Source of the DNA: Streptomyces sp. NBC_01429
GTDB lineage: Bacteria; Actinomycetota; Actinomycetes; Streptomycetales; Streptomycetaceae
Length of the DNA stretch: 64,000 nt
NCBI RefSeq assembly: GCF_036231945.1
Contig: NZ_CP109599.1
Coordinates: forward strand, 124,001-188,000
Reading direction: 5' to 3'
A program made the position numbers and the translations under genes. Every line of letters begins with the position of its first letter. Within the stretch, counting starts at the first letter, position 1. Of this stretch, positions 48,820 to 56,583 are shown one piece after another. Under the pieces are notes generated by a model, which saw nothing but the letters and a program-made list of their open reading frames with translations, was not told where the DNA came from and ran no database searches.

Positions 48820-49074
48820 GTGCGGCCCCCGCCGCCGTCGGTGGTGACGGTCCGCAGCGGGGCGAGCGTCGGGACGCGGGCCGTCGTGCTGTACGACGCG
48901 GTGGTCGGTGAGGGCGTGAAGCCGGGGGCGCTGTCCCTGCTGATGAAGGGCGAGCGGCTGATGCCCGGCACACGGTGGCAGGGCATCCCCGCCGAGGCCG
49001 TGGCCGAGCGGCACGCCGCCGCCCCCGCTCTCGCTCTCGCTCTCGCTCCCGACAGCCTGATCAGGAAACCGTGA
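48820..49074 (+). pseudogene. C-terminal scrap of a hexapeptide-repeat protein
   Basis: An 84-residue frame reads VVTVRSGASVGTRAVVLYDAVVGEG, then GALSLLMKGERLMPGTRWQGIPAEAV. The spacing of small and aliphatic residues fits a left-handed beta-helix, and the MKGERLxPGTRWQGIPA ending resembles the C-terminal domain of Pls/PosA-type peptide synthetases. No start, ribosome-binding site or upstream domain is present; the region before it is a terminator. It looks like the leftover end of a large gene that was deleted. The final ALALALAPDSLIRKP may be random readthrough. Confidence 0.5.
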
Positions 49075-49092
49075 CCGCCACCGCAATCCTCG

Positions 49093-49118
49093 GCTCCCCT
49101 CGCCGCGGCGAGGGGAGC
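49093..49118 (-). terminator. 26-bp perfect palindrome after dhaL
   Basis: GCTCCCCTCGCC (49093-49104) and GGCGAGGGGAGC (49107-49118) form a perfect hairpin with a GC centre, 20 bases beyond the dhaL stop. Being fully symmetrical it may also stop plus-strand transcripts. Confidence 0.85.
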
Positions 49119-49137
49119 GGACGCCCCCGGCCGCGCG

Positions 49138-49779
49138 TCAGGGCGTCCTGCCGGGCAGCGGGACCAGCTCGCCCACCTCGCCGAGGACGGCCTCCGGCTC
49201 GGCCACCCGGGCGAGGGACCAGAAGAGGAGCGCCACACCGGTGGCGCCCGGGTCCGGGGTGCCGAGGACACGGTCCCCGATGTAGGACGCCCGGCCGCGC
49301 CGGGCCCGGATATGGGCCGTCGCGGCGGCACCGGCCAGCGCGGCGCGCGCGGCGTCCGCGAACTTCTCGCCGCCGACGAGCGCGTCGCGGGCCGGTACGA
49401 GGGCGTCGACCATCGTGCGGTCGCCCGGCTCGGCCTCCCCCACGCGCCGGATCGCCGCGAGCCCCTCCCGTACCCCGCTCGCCCAGCCGTCCCGCTCGTC
49501 CGGCTCCTCGGCGAGCGCGCGGCTGATCGCGCTGAGGAGCAGCCCGATCAGCGGGCCGCTGGTGCCGCCGACCTGGTCGAGGAAGACCGATCCGGCGACG
49601 GCCACGGCCGGTTCGTCCGGGCTCGCGTCCAGCGCGGCGACGGTCAGGTCGAGGCCCTCGCAGAGGTTGTCCCCGAAGTCCCCGTCACCGGAGATCTGGT
49701 CGAGGGCCGTCAGTGCTGCATGGGCGGTATGCGCGGCTTCTGCGTAGAGGCGCAGCACGCGTGCCTGGTCGATGGTCAT
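49138..49779 (-). CDS. dhaL: dihydroxyacetone kinase subunit DhaL
   Basis: This 213-residue all-helical nucleotide-binding subunit phosphorylates dihydroxyacetone held by DhaK. The Mg-ADP aspartates lie in QISGDGDFGDNLCEGL (about 28-43), and VGGTSGPLIGLLLS and PGDRTMVDALVPA are family hallmarks. It overlaps dhaK by four bases (ATGA). No PTS phosphoryl donor DhaM is seen nearby, so whether this is a PTS- or ATP-dependent kinase cannot be settled here. Confidence 0.9.
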   Translation of the reverse strand: MTIDQARVLRLYAEAAHTAHAALTALDQISGDGDFGDNLCEGLDLTVAALDASPDEPAVAVAGSVFLDQVGGTSGPLIGLLLSAISRALAEEPDERDGWASGVREGLAAIRRVGEAEPGDRTMVDALVPARDALVGGEKFADAARAALAGAAATAHIRARRGRASYIGDRVLGTPDPGATGVALLFWSLARVAEPEAVLGEVGELVPLPGRTP

Positions 49780-50792
49780 CGGTTCAGCTCCTGTGACTCC
49801 TGGGAGGGAAAGGCCGGCGTACGCGATGGTGCCTGCCACCACCCCAGCCAGCCGGGGCGCACCGCCGTCATGGTGACGGAGAATCCGCTCATGTCGAGCG
49901 CGGGGACGTGGGTGCCGACGAGCTGGCCCAGGACGGGGACGCCGCGCTTGTCCAGTAGGCGGCGGATCCGTTCGTGGACGGCGTACAGCTCCAGTTGGGT
50001 GGTGGCGCCGAGACCGTTGACGAGGAGGATGACGCCGTCGCGGGTGTCGGGCAGGGCGTCGAGCACCTGCGCGGTCATGCGTTCGGTCAGTTCTTCGAAC
50101 GGCGGCCTGGTGATCGTCTCCGCGGCGCGCTCGCCGTGGATGCCCACGCCGTACTCGACCTCGTCGGTGCCGAGGGGGAACGCCTCGCCTCCCCTGGAGG
50201 GCGAGGTCTGGGCGCGGCCCGCGACGGCGACGCTGCGCGAGGCGGCGCAGAAGGCGGTCCCGAGCGCGGCCAGCTCGTCGAGGCCGAGTCCGCTGTCGGC
50301 GGCGCCGCCGAGCAGTTTCTCGATGATCACGGTGGCTCCGGTGCCCCGGCGTCCGGTCGCCGTCAGGTCGCTCTCGGTCGCCAGGTCGTCGTCGACCAGG
50401 ACCCGGCGCACGCCGATGCCGTCGGCCCGCAGCCGTTCGGCCGCGATGCCGAAGTTGATCCGGTCGCCGGTGTAGTTCTTGACGATGTGCAGGACGCCCT
50501 CGTCCCTGGCGACCGCGCGGCTGGCCTCGTACACCTGCCGGTTGTGCGGTGAGGCGAAGATCCGCCCGGGGACGGCGGCGTCGAGCATGCCCCGGCCCAC
50601 GTACCCGGCGTGCAGCGGCTCGTGGCCCGAGCCGCCGCCGGAGACGATCCCGACCCGCCGCGCGGGGTCGGTGTCGATCGCGGTGACGAAGAGCGGGTCC
50701 TCGTGCAGGGCGACCAGGCCGGGGTGGGCGCGGGCGAATCCGCGTACGGACACGTCGACCGGTTCGGCTTCGGGGAGGAAGAGATGGTTCAC
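49776..50792 (-). CDS. dhaK: dihydroxyacetone kinase subunit DhaK
   Basis: This 338-residue substrate-binding subunit covalently holds dihydroxyacetone as a hemiaminal. The expected histidine is His219 in VGIHGERA, and the phosphate/hydroxyl-binding loop GGGSGHEP is at 52-59. The GTG at 50792 is chosen because AAAGGA lies about 13 bases upstream and the protein then starts HLFLPEAEPVD; an upstream ATG at 50936 would add an Arg-rich segment foreign to the family. It is first gene of the dhaK-dhaL pair, with symmetrical sequences in its upstream region. Confidence 0.9.
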   Translation of the reverse strand: MNHLFLPEAEPVDVSVRGFARAHPGLVALHEDPLFVTAIDTDPARRVGIVSGGGSGHEPLHAGYVGRGMLDAAVPGRIFASPHNRQVYEASRAVARDEGVLHIVKNYTGDRINFGIAAERLRADGIGVRRVLVDDDLATESDLTATGRRGTGATVIIEKLLGGAADSGLGLDELAALGTAFCAASRSVAVAGRAQTSPSRGGEAFPLGTDEVEYGVGIHGERAAETITRPPFEELTERMTAQVLDALPDTRDGVILLVNGLGATTQLELYAVHERIRRLLDKRGVPVLGQLVGTHVPALDMSGFSVTMTAVRPGWLGWWQAPSRTPAFPSQESQELNR

Positions 50793-50907
50793 GGCGCGGA
50801 GGTCCTTTCGGCAGGCCGGGAGGAGAGGCCGGCGAGCAGCGCGCCGGGGTACGGCGGCGTGCGGCGACCGACCGCGCGGGCGATGCGTACGGCAAGCACG
50901 ACGGGCC

Positions 50908-50929
50908 CCTTGTCCAAGGTCCAACTTGG
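50908..50929 (-). promoter_or_regulatory. overlapping palindromes upstream of dhaK
   Basis: CCTTG-TC-CAAGG (50908-50919) overlaps CCAAG-N6-CTTGG (50914-50929), 116-137 bases upstream of the dhaK start. The nested symmetry suggests an operator for a dimeric regulator. No dha regulator gene is adjacent. Confidence 0.4.
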
Positions 50930-51048
50930 TAGTCACATAAGTGATCGCCAGGACATAGTAAATGTTGAAGAGTCCGCTTTGGGCTAACTTCGTGAGGTCC
51001 GGCCGATACGGCGGGGCGCGAACCCCTCGTGGACGGTGCCCGGCGGGG

Positions 51049-51741
51049 TCAGTTCGCCGTCGCCCAGGTGTAGCGGTGTTCGGGACGGCCCGTGTCGCCG
51101 TATTTCAGGGTGAGGCTGATGCGTCCGGTGCGCTCCAGGTACTTGAGGTAGCGCTGCGCGGTGGAGCGGCTGACGCCGGTGCGCTCGGCGACCTCGTGGG
51201 CGGAGAGCGGCTGCTCGGCCTTGGTCAGGACACGCCGCATCAGGTCGACGGTCGCGGCGGAGTGGCCCTTGGGGAGCTCGGAGCGGGGCGCGTCGGCGGT
51301 CCTGAAGGCGCTGAAGATACGGTCCACCTGGTCCTGGCCCGCCTCGCCCCGGCCGCCGACGCCGTCGAGGGTGCGGCGCAGCGCGGCGTAGCCGTCGAGT
51401 TTCGCGCAGAGCCCGGCGAAGCTGAAGGGCTTGACGAGGTACTGCAACGCGCCGTAGCGCATGGCGGCCTGAACGGTCGTCACGTCGCGCGCCGCCGTCA
51501 CCATGATCACATCGGCGTGGTGGCCGAGCTGGCGCATGCGCCGGACCAGCGTGAGGCCCGTCTCGTCCGGCAGGTAGTGGTCGAGCAGGACGAGATCGAC
51601 ATGGTTGCGCTCCAGGGTGGCCAGCGCCTGGGCCGCCGTGTGGGCCCGCGCCGCCACCCGGAAGCCGGGGACCTGGGCCACATAGGCGGCGTTGATCTCG
51701 GCGACCCGGAAGTCGTCGTCGACGACGAGGACATCGATCAT
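51049..51741 (-). CDS. response regulator, CitB/DctR family
   Basis: This 230-residue regulator has a receiver domain (VVDDDFRVAEIN, phospho-acceptor Asp54 in LVLLDHYLPD, and LVKPFSF with the conserved Lys) and a C-terminal HTH (LSAHEVAERTGVSRSTAQRYLKYLERTGRI at about 183-212). CitB/DcuR-type regulators usually answer to di- or tricarboxylate-sensing kinases. Its start overlaps the kinase stop by four bases, so both come from one transcript. The divergent ABC importer at 53679 is the obvious candidate target. Confidence 0.9.
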   Translation of the reverse strand: MIDVLVVDDDFRVAEINAAYVAQVPGFRVAARAHTAAQALATLERNHVDLVLLDHYLPDETGLTLVRRMRQLGHHADVIMVTAARDVTTVQAAMRYGALQYLVKPFSFAGLCAKLDGYAALRRTLDGVGGRGEAGQDQVDRIFSAFRTADAPRSELPKGHSAATVDLMRRVLTKAEQPLSAHEVAERTGVSRSTAQRYLKYLERTGRISLTLKYGDTGRPEHRYTWATAN

Positions 51742-53426
51742 TGTGGCTCCCCTGCGGCCATGAGCTGACGCACGGGGAGGTCGTCCCCTGCGGTGCCGTC
51801 CGAGGCGAGCGCCTCGGGCAGAACGACGGTGAAGACCGCTCCCCCGCCGGCCCGGGCGGTCACCCGGGCCATGCCGCCGTACCGCTCGGCGAGCCGGCGC
51901 ACCAGCGCGAGACCCAGCCCGCGGCCGCGGTGGAAGGGGACCGGTCCCGGCAGGGGCGGCGCGGGCCGTTTGGTGGACCAGCCCTCCACGAAGATCCGCT
52001 CACGGGCCTCCGGCGGCACGCCGGGACCGGTGTCGGAGACCCGCAGGACGGCGGTGGCGTGCTCGGCCCGCAGCTCGACCTCGACCCGGGGCTCCCCGGC
52101 CGAGGGGTCGGTACGGCGGTGCTCGGCGACGGCGTCCAGCGCGTTGTCGATGAGATTGCCGAGTACGGTCACCAGATCGCGCGCGTCGACCACCCGGTGC
52201 TCCAGCCGGGTCGCGTCCGAGAGCGCCAGCGTCACCCCGCGCTCGGCGGCGATGGCCGCCTTGCCGACCAGCAGCGCGGAGAGCAGCGGGTCGCGCACCC
52301 GCTCGGCGATCTGTTCGGCGGAGGACCGCCGGGAGCTGGCGATCTCGGCGACGAACTCCACGGCCTTGTCGTGCCGGCCGAGTTCGAGCAGCCCGAGGAC
52401 GGTGTGCAGCCGGTTGGCGTGTTCGTGGTCCTGGGCGCGCAACGCGTCCAGCAGGCCCTGCGTGCTGTCGAGTTCACGGCCGAGCTGCTCCAGCTCGGTA
52501 CGGTCGCGCAGGGTCACCACCGCGCCGCCGTCCCTGGTCGGCATCCGGTTGGCGACCAGTACCCGGCCGCCGCTGACGGTGAGCAGGTCTGTGCCGTCCA
52601 CCCGGCCGGCGAGCACGTCCGTGGTACGTCCCGGTGGCAGCGCCTCGTCCAGGTCGCGGCCGGTGGCGGTCGCGTCCAGGCCGAGCAGCCGCAGGGCCTC
52701 GTCGTTGGCGAGCCGGATCCGGCCCTGCCGGTCGAAGGCGACGACTCCCTCCCGTACGCCGTGCAGCATCGCCTCCCGCTCGTCGAGCAGCGCGGAGATG
52801 TCGGCGAAGCCCACTCCGTGGGTGCGGCGGCGCAGCCTGCGGGAGACCGCGACGGCGGCCAGCGCGCCCACGGCGAGGGCGGCGCCCGCGCAGAGCAGCA
52901 GCGCGGGAACGGCGTCGAGGAGGCGTTCGCGCACGCTGTCGTAGGCGATGCCGACGGAGACCGCGCCGACGAGCCTGCCCCGGTCGTCGTAGAGCGGCAC
53001 CTTGGCGCGGGCCGAGCGGCCCAGGGTGCCGTCGTCGATCTGCCGGATCTCCCGGCCGGAGAGCGCGGCGCTCGGGTCGGTGGAGACGTGCCGGCCGATC
53101 TCGGCGGCGGTGGTGTGCGACCAGCGCACGCCCCGGGTGTCCATCACCACCACGTACAGCGCGTCGGTGGCCCGGCGGATCCGCTCCGCCTCGGTCTGCA
53201 CGGGACCGTGCGGGCTCGGCCGGGTGGTGAGCACTTCCCGGGCGATGTCGGGATCGGCGGCGGTGGTCTGGGCGATGGACAGGGCACGGTGCATGGCCGC
53301 GTCGTCCAGCTCGGAGCCGAGCGGGGCGAGGAACAGGGCGGTGGCGAGCACCATCACTCCGGTGGTGATGGCCAGCTGCGCCGCCAGGACCTGCGCGGAG
53401 ACGCGTCGGGGCCGGCGCATCCGCAT
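51738..53426 (-). CDS. sensor histidine kinase, CitA/DcuS family
   Basis: This 562-residue membrane kinase has two spans (about 12-33 and 172-195) flanking an extracytoplasmic sensor domain (PAS/PDC type, with YVVVMDTRGVRWSH and VGAVSVGIAYDS). A cytoplasmic PAS follows at about 210-310, then the phospho-acceptor His334 in AQDHEHANRLHTVLGLL and an ATPase domain with NLIDNALDA, DTGPGVPP and GRGLGLALV. The start at 53426 has GGAGGGACGAG upstream; a slightly later ATG at 53420 is possible. This family normally senses citrate, malate or related carboxylates, but the ligand here cannot be read from the sequence. Confidence 0.9.
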   Translation of the reverse strand: MRMRRPRRVSAQVLAAQLAITTGVMVLATALFLAPLGSELDDAAMHRALSIAQTTAADPDIAREVLTTRPSPHGPVQTEAERIRRATDALYVVVMDTRGVRWSHTTAAEIGRHVSTDPSAALSGREIRQIDDGTLGRSARAKVPLYDDRGRLVGAVSVGIAYDSVRERLLDAVPALLLCAGAALAVGALAAVAVSRRLRRRTHGVGFADISALLDEREAMLHGVREGVVAFDRQGRIRLANDEALRLLGLDATATGRDLDEALPPGRTTDVLAGRVDGTDLLTVSGGRVLVANRMPTRDGGAVVTLRDRTELEQLGRELDSTQGLLDALRAQDHEHANRLHTVLGLLELGRHDKAVEFVAEIASSRRSSAEQIAERVRDPLLSALLVGKAAIAAERGVTLALSDATRLEHRVVDARDLVTVLGNLIDNALDAVAEHRRTDPSAGEPRVEVELRAEHATAVLRVSDTGPGVPPEARERIFVEGWSTKRPAPPLPGPVPFHRGRGLGLALVRRLAERYGGMARVTARAGGGAVFTVVLPEALASDGTAGDDLPVRQLMAAGEPQ

Positions 53427-53511
53427 CTCGTCCCTCCGTCTCCCGCTCGTCGGGCGGCTCCGGTCGGGCCGGCCGGTGCGCCCTGGTGGCACACACATTT
53501 CCGTTTAACGT

Positions 53512-53670
53512 CGTTGTGAACGCAACGTAAGCCGCCGGGGGCCCGGAGGACAGCCCTGTGCAGCGCTTTTGTCATTCCGGCGTGAGCAGAACGAGCAGAA
53601 CGGGGTTTGCGCGCAGAAAGACGGGTTGCGCCCACAAGGCTGCCGCTGTGGTCCGGGTCACTCCTAGCCT
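53512..53670. promoter_or_regulatory. kinase/ABC importer divergent control region
   Basis: CGTT-GTG-AACG (53512-53522) is a small dyad within a run of AACGT-like elements upstream of the kinase gene. TAGCCT (53665-53670) ends eight bases before the importer ATPase ATG at 53679, which has no ribosome-binding site, so a leaderless transcript is likely. No good -35 box is seen. Confidence 0.35.
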
Positions 53671-53678
53671 CCCGGTCC

Positions 53679-54494
53679 ATGAGCAGCCACACGAGCCCCG
53701 CCATCGAGCTGCGGGGAACGAGCAAGTCATTCCGGACCCCGTCGGGAAACCTCCATACCGCCGTCAGGGATCTCGACCTGACGGTGGAACGCGGCGAGTT
53801 CGTCGCGGTGGTCGGCCCCACCGGGTGCGGTAAATCCACCACACTCACGCTGGTCAGCGGATTGGAGGAGCCCACCGAGGGCGAGGTGCTGGTGGCCGGT
53901 GAGCCGGTCAACGGCATCGGCGACAAGATCGGCTTCGTCTTCCAGCAGGACGCCGTCTTCCCCTGGCGCACCGTGCTGTCGAACGTGATGGCGGGCCCCC
54001 GCTTCCGCGGGGTGGAGAAGGCCGAGGCGAAGGAGCGGGCCCGTGAGTGGCTCGCCCGGGTCGGGCTCTCGGCCTTCGAGGACCGCTATCCGCACCAGCT
54101 GTCGGGTGGTCAGCGCAAGCGCGTGGCCCTGGCGGCGACCTTCGTCAACGACCCCGAGCTGCTGCTGATGGACGAGCCGTTCTCGGCGCTCGACGTGCAG
54201 ACCCGGGCGCTGATGTCGGACGAGCTCCTGGATCTGTGGGCGGGCACCGGTGCCTCGGTCGTCTTCGTCACCCACGACCTGGAGGAGTCGATCGCCCTCG
54301 CCGACAAGGTCGTGGTGATGACGGCCGGTCCCGCGACGGTCAAGGAGGTCTTCAAGATCGACCTGCCGCGCCCCCGCAAGGTCGAGTCCGTACGGCTCGA
54401 ACCGCGGTTCATCGAGATCTACCGGGAGATCTGGTCCTCGCTCGGCGAAGAGGTCCGGATCACGCGCGAGAGGGGTGCGACCAATGCCGCCTGA
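53679..54494 (+). CDS. ABC transporter ATPase, SsuB/TauB type
   Basis: This 271-residue ATPase has Walker A GPTGCGKSTT, Q-loop FVFQQDAVFPWRTV, signature LSGGQRKRVALA, Walker B LLLMDEPFSALD and H-loop VTHDLEE. The Q-loop region and FPWRTVLSNVMAGP are typical of nitrate/sulfonate/taurine importers. It is first of three genes and overlaps the permease by 11 bases. The start was chosen at the ATG just after a -10 box; longer frames lack support. Confidence 0.9.
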   Translation: MSSHTSPAIELRGTSKSFRTPSGNLHTAVRDLDLTVERGEFVAVVGPTGCGKSTTLTLVSGLEEPTEGEVLVAGEPVNGIGDKIGFVFQQDAVFPWRTVLSNVMAGPRFRGVEKAEAKERAREWLARVGLSAFEDRYPHQLSGGQRKRVALAATFVNDPELLLMDEPFSALDVQTRALMSDELLDLWAGTGASVVFVTHDLEESIALADKVVVMTAGPATVKEVFKIDLPRPRKVESVRLEPRFIEIYREIWSSLGEEVRITRERGATNAA

Positions 54495-55395
54495 GACCGT
54501 CACCGCTTCGGCGTCCGCCGCCGACAAGGCTTCCGGCAACGCTACGGACACGGCTCCCGTCCCGGGCGGGGGCGGCGAACGCACCCAGGCCAGGGCGCGG
54601 GCCGCCCGCAACCGCCAGTTCGTGGTCTACGGCTCCCGGGTGCTGCTGCTCATCGCGATCATCGGGATCTGGGAGTGGCTGGCCAGGTCGGCCGTCATCG
54701 ATCCCTTCAACTTCTCCATGCCCTCGAAGATCTGGGACCAGATCGTCCAGTGGGCGGTGCACGGCACCCCGCAGGGTTCCCTGTGGGAGCAGATCTGGTA
54801 CACGCTGTACGAGGCGCTGCTGGGCTGGGTCATCGGTGTGATCGCGGGCGTGGTGCTGGGGATCGCCCTCGGCCGGGTCCGCTTCCTGGCCGATGTGCTC
54901 GGGCCGTACATCAAGGTGCTCAACGCGCTGCCCCGTATCGTGCTGGCGCCGATCTTCCTGATCTGGTTCGGTCTCGGTCCGGCCTCGAAGGTCGCCTCCG
55001 CGGTCGTGCTGGTCTTCTTCCCGGTCTTCTTCAACGCCTTCCAGGGCGCCAGGGAGGTCGACCGCAATCTCGTCGCCAACGCCAGGATCCTCGGCGCGAC
55101 CAACCGGCAGGTCACCCTCCAGGTCGTGATCCCGTCCGCCACCTCGTGGATCTTCACCAGCCTCCATGTCAGCTTCGGCTTCGCGCTCATCGGCGCGATC
55201 GTCGGTGAGTACATCGGCGCGACGAAGGGCATCGGGCTGCTGGTCTCGGCCTCGCAGGGCACGTTCAACGCGGCCGGGGTGTACGCGGCCATGGTGATCC
55301 TCGCGGTCGTCGCCCTGCTCGCCGAGGCGCTGCTGACCTTCCTGGAGAAACGCCTCTTCCGCTGGAAGCCCGCCGAAGCCGGCTCCGACCGCTGA
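54484..55395 (+). CDS. ABC transporter permease, SsuC/TauC type
   Basis: This 303-residue permease has a polar N-terminus of about 45 residues, then six or so spans from VLLLIAIIGIWEWLARS. The coupling loop EVDRNLVANARILGATNRQVTLQVVIPSATSWI is the characteristic EAA region of this family. The ATG at 54484 has GAGAGGGG upstream, favoured over a GTG at 54475. It pairs with the ATPase and the following lipoprotein. Confidence 0.9.
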   Translation: MPPETVTASASAADKASGNATDTAPVPGGGGERTQARARAARNRQFVVYGSRVLLLIAIIGIWEWLARSAVIDPFNFSMPSKIWDQIVQWAVHGTPQGSLWEQIWYTLYEALLGWVIGVIAGVVLGIALGRVRFLADVLGPYIKVLNALPRIVLAPIFLIWFGLGPASKVASAVVLVFFPVFFNAFQGAREVDRNLVANARILGATNRQVTLQVVIPSATSWIFTSLHVSFGFALIGAIVGEYIGATKGIGLLVSASQGTFNAAGVYAAMVILAVVALLAEALLTFLEKRLFRWKPAEAGSDR

Positions 55396-55476
55396 CCAGC
55401 CGCTCCCTCCCCTGACCAGCCGCTCCCTCCCTCGGCCTCCGCGAAACCCGCCCGGCCCTGTTCACAAGGACGTGAC

Positions 55477-56505
55477 ATGCGCAGTTATCTCAGAATCCCG
55501 GCAGCCGCAGTCTCCGCGGTACTCGCCTTCTCCACCCTGACCGCCTGTGGCGGCGACTCCTCGTCGGCCGGATCCGGCGGCAAGGTCAAGATCATGGTGG
55601 GTGGCCTGGACAAGGTCATCTACCTGCCGGCGATGCTCACCCAGAAGCTCGGCTACTTCAAGGACGAGGGACTCGACGTCCAGCTTCTGACGGAGCCGGC
55701 CGGGGTGCAGGCCACGACCTCGCTGGTCTCCGGCGACGTCCAGGGCGTCGTCGGCTTCTACGACCACACGCTGGACCTTCAGGTGAAGGGCAAGCAGGTG
55801 GAGTCGGTGGTGCAGTTCTCGCACGCCTCCGGCGAGGTGGAGGTCGTCTCCAACAAGGCGGCGGCCGAGATCACCTCCGCCAAGGACTTCAAGGGCAAGA
55901 AGCTTGGGGTGACGGGGCTCGGCTCGTCCACCGACTTCCTCACCAAGTACCTGGCCGTCAAGAACGGTGTGAAGACCGAGGAGTTCAGCACGGTGGCGGT
56001 CGGCGCGGGCCAGACCTTCATCTCGGCGCTCCAGCAGAACTCGATCCAGGGCGGGATGACGACCGATCCGACGGTCGCGCAGATCATCGACAAGAAGCTC
56101 GGCAAGGTCCTCATCGACATGCGGACGCCCGAGGGGTCGAAGGAGGCGCTGGGCGGCCCGTACCCCTCCTCCAGTCTCTACATGAACACCGACTGGGTGA
56201 ACAACAACAAGGAGACGGTGCAGAAGCTGGCCAACGCCTTCGTGAAGACCCTCAAGTGGATGTCCACGCACTCCCCCGAGGAGATCGCGGCCAAGATGCC
56301 CACCGACTACGCGCAGGGCGGCACCGGGCTGTACGCGAAGGCGATCGAGAGCACACTGCCGATGTTCACGACGGACGGTGTCATGCCGGCCGACGGTCCC
56401 GAGACCGTCGAGCGCGTCCTGAAGGCGTTCAACCCGAACCTCCAGAACGCGACGGTGGATCTCAGCAAGACCTACACCACGGAGTTCGTCGACAAGGTCA
56501 AGTGA
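55477..56505 (+). CDS. ABC transporter substrate-binding lipoprotein, NMT1/SsuA type
   Basis: This 342-residue periplasmic-type receptor has lipobox LTACGG with Cys24. The mature part reads KVKIMVGGLDKVIYLPAMLTQKLGYFKDEGLDVQL, the opening of NMT1/THI5-like and SsuA-like receptors, and has LGVTGLGSSTDFLTKYLAVKNG at the ligand cleft. Ligands of this class range from sulfonates to pyrimidine precursors and aromatic acids; none can be assigned. A clear terminator follows. The divergent CitA/CitB-type system probably controls it. Confidence 0.88.
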   Translation: MRSYLRIPAAAVSAVLAFSTLTACGGDSSSAGSGGKVKIMVGGLDKVIYLPAMLTQKLGYFKDEGLDVQLLTEPAGVQATTSLVSGDVQGVVGFYDHTLDLQVKGKQVESVVQFSHASGEVEVVSNKAAAEITSAKDFKGKKLGVTGLGSSTDFLTKYLAVKNGVKTEEFSTVAVGAGQTFISALQQNSIQGGMTTDPTVAQIIDKKLGKVLIDMRTPEGSKEALGGPYPSSSLYMNTDWVNNNKETVQKLANAFVKTLKWMSTHSPEEIAAKMPTDYAQGGTGLYAKAIESTLPMFTTDGVMPADGPETVERVLKAFNPNLQNATVDLSKTYTTEFVDKVK

Positions 56506-56531
56506 CGCGAGGTCGCGTGACCGGCTGACCG

Positions 56532-56557
56532 GGCCCCCCGACACACGTCGGGGGGCC
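56532..56557. terminator. 11-bp stem-loop between convergent transcripts
   Basis: GGCCCCCCGAC (56532-56542) pairs with GTCGGGGGGCC (56547-56557) around ACAC, 26 bases after the receptor stop and 27 bases before the stop of the convergent fusion gene. It can serve both directions. Confidence 0.85.
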
Positions 56558-56583
56558 GGCTGCCGTCACCGAGGACGACCGGG

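Noticed and set aside
44495..49074. A natural-product gene cluster around the P450
   Set aside because: Apart from the P450 and a scrap of a hexapeptide domain there is no synthase, synthetase or tailoring set.
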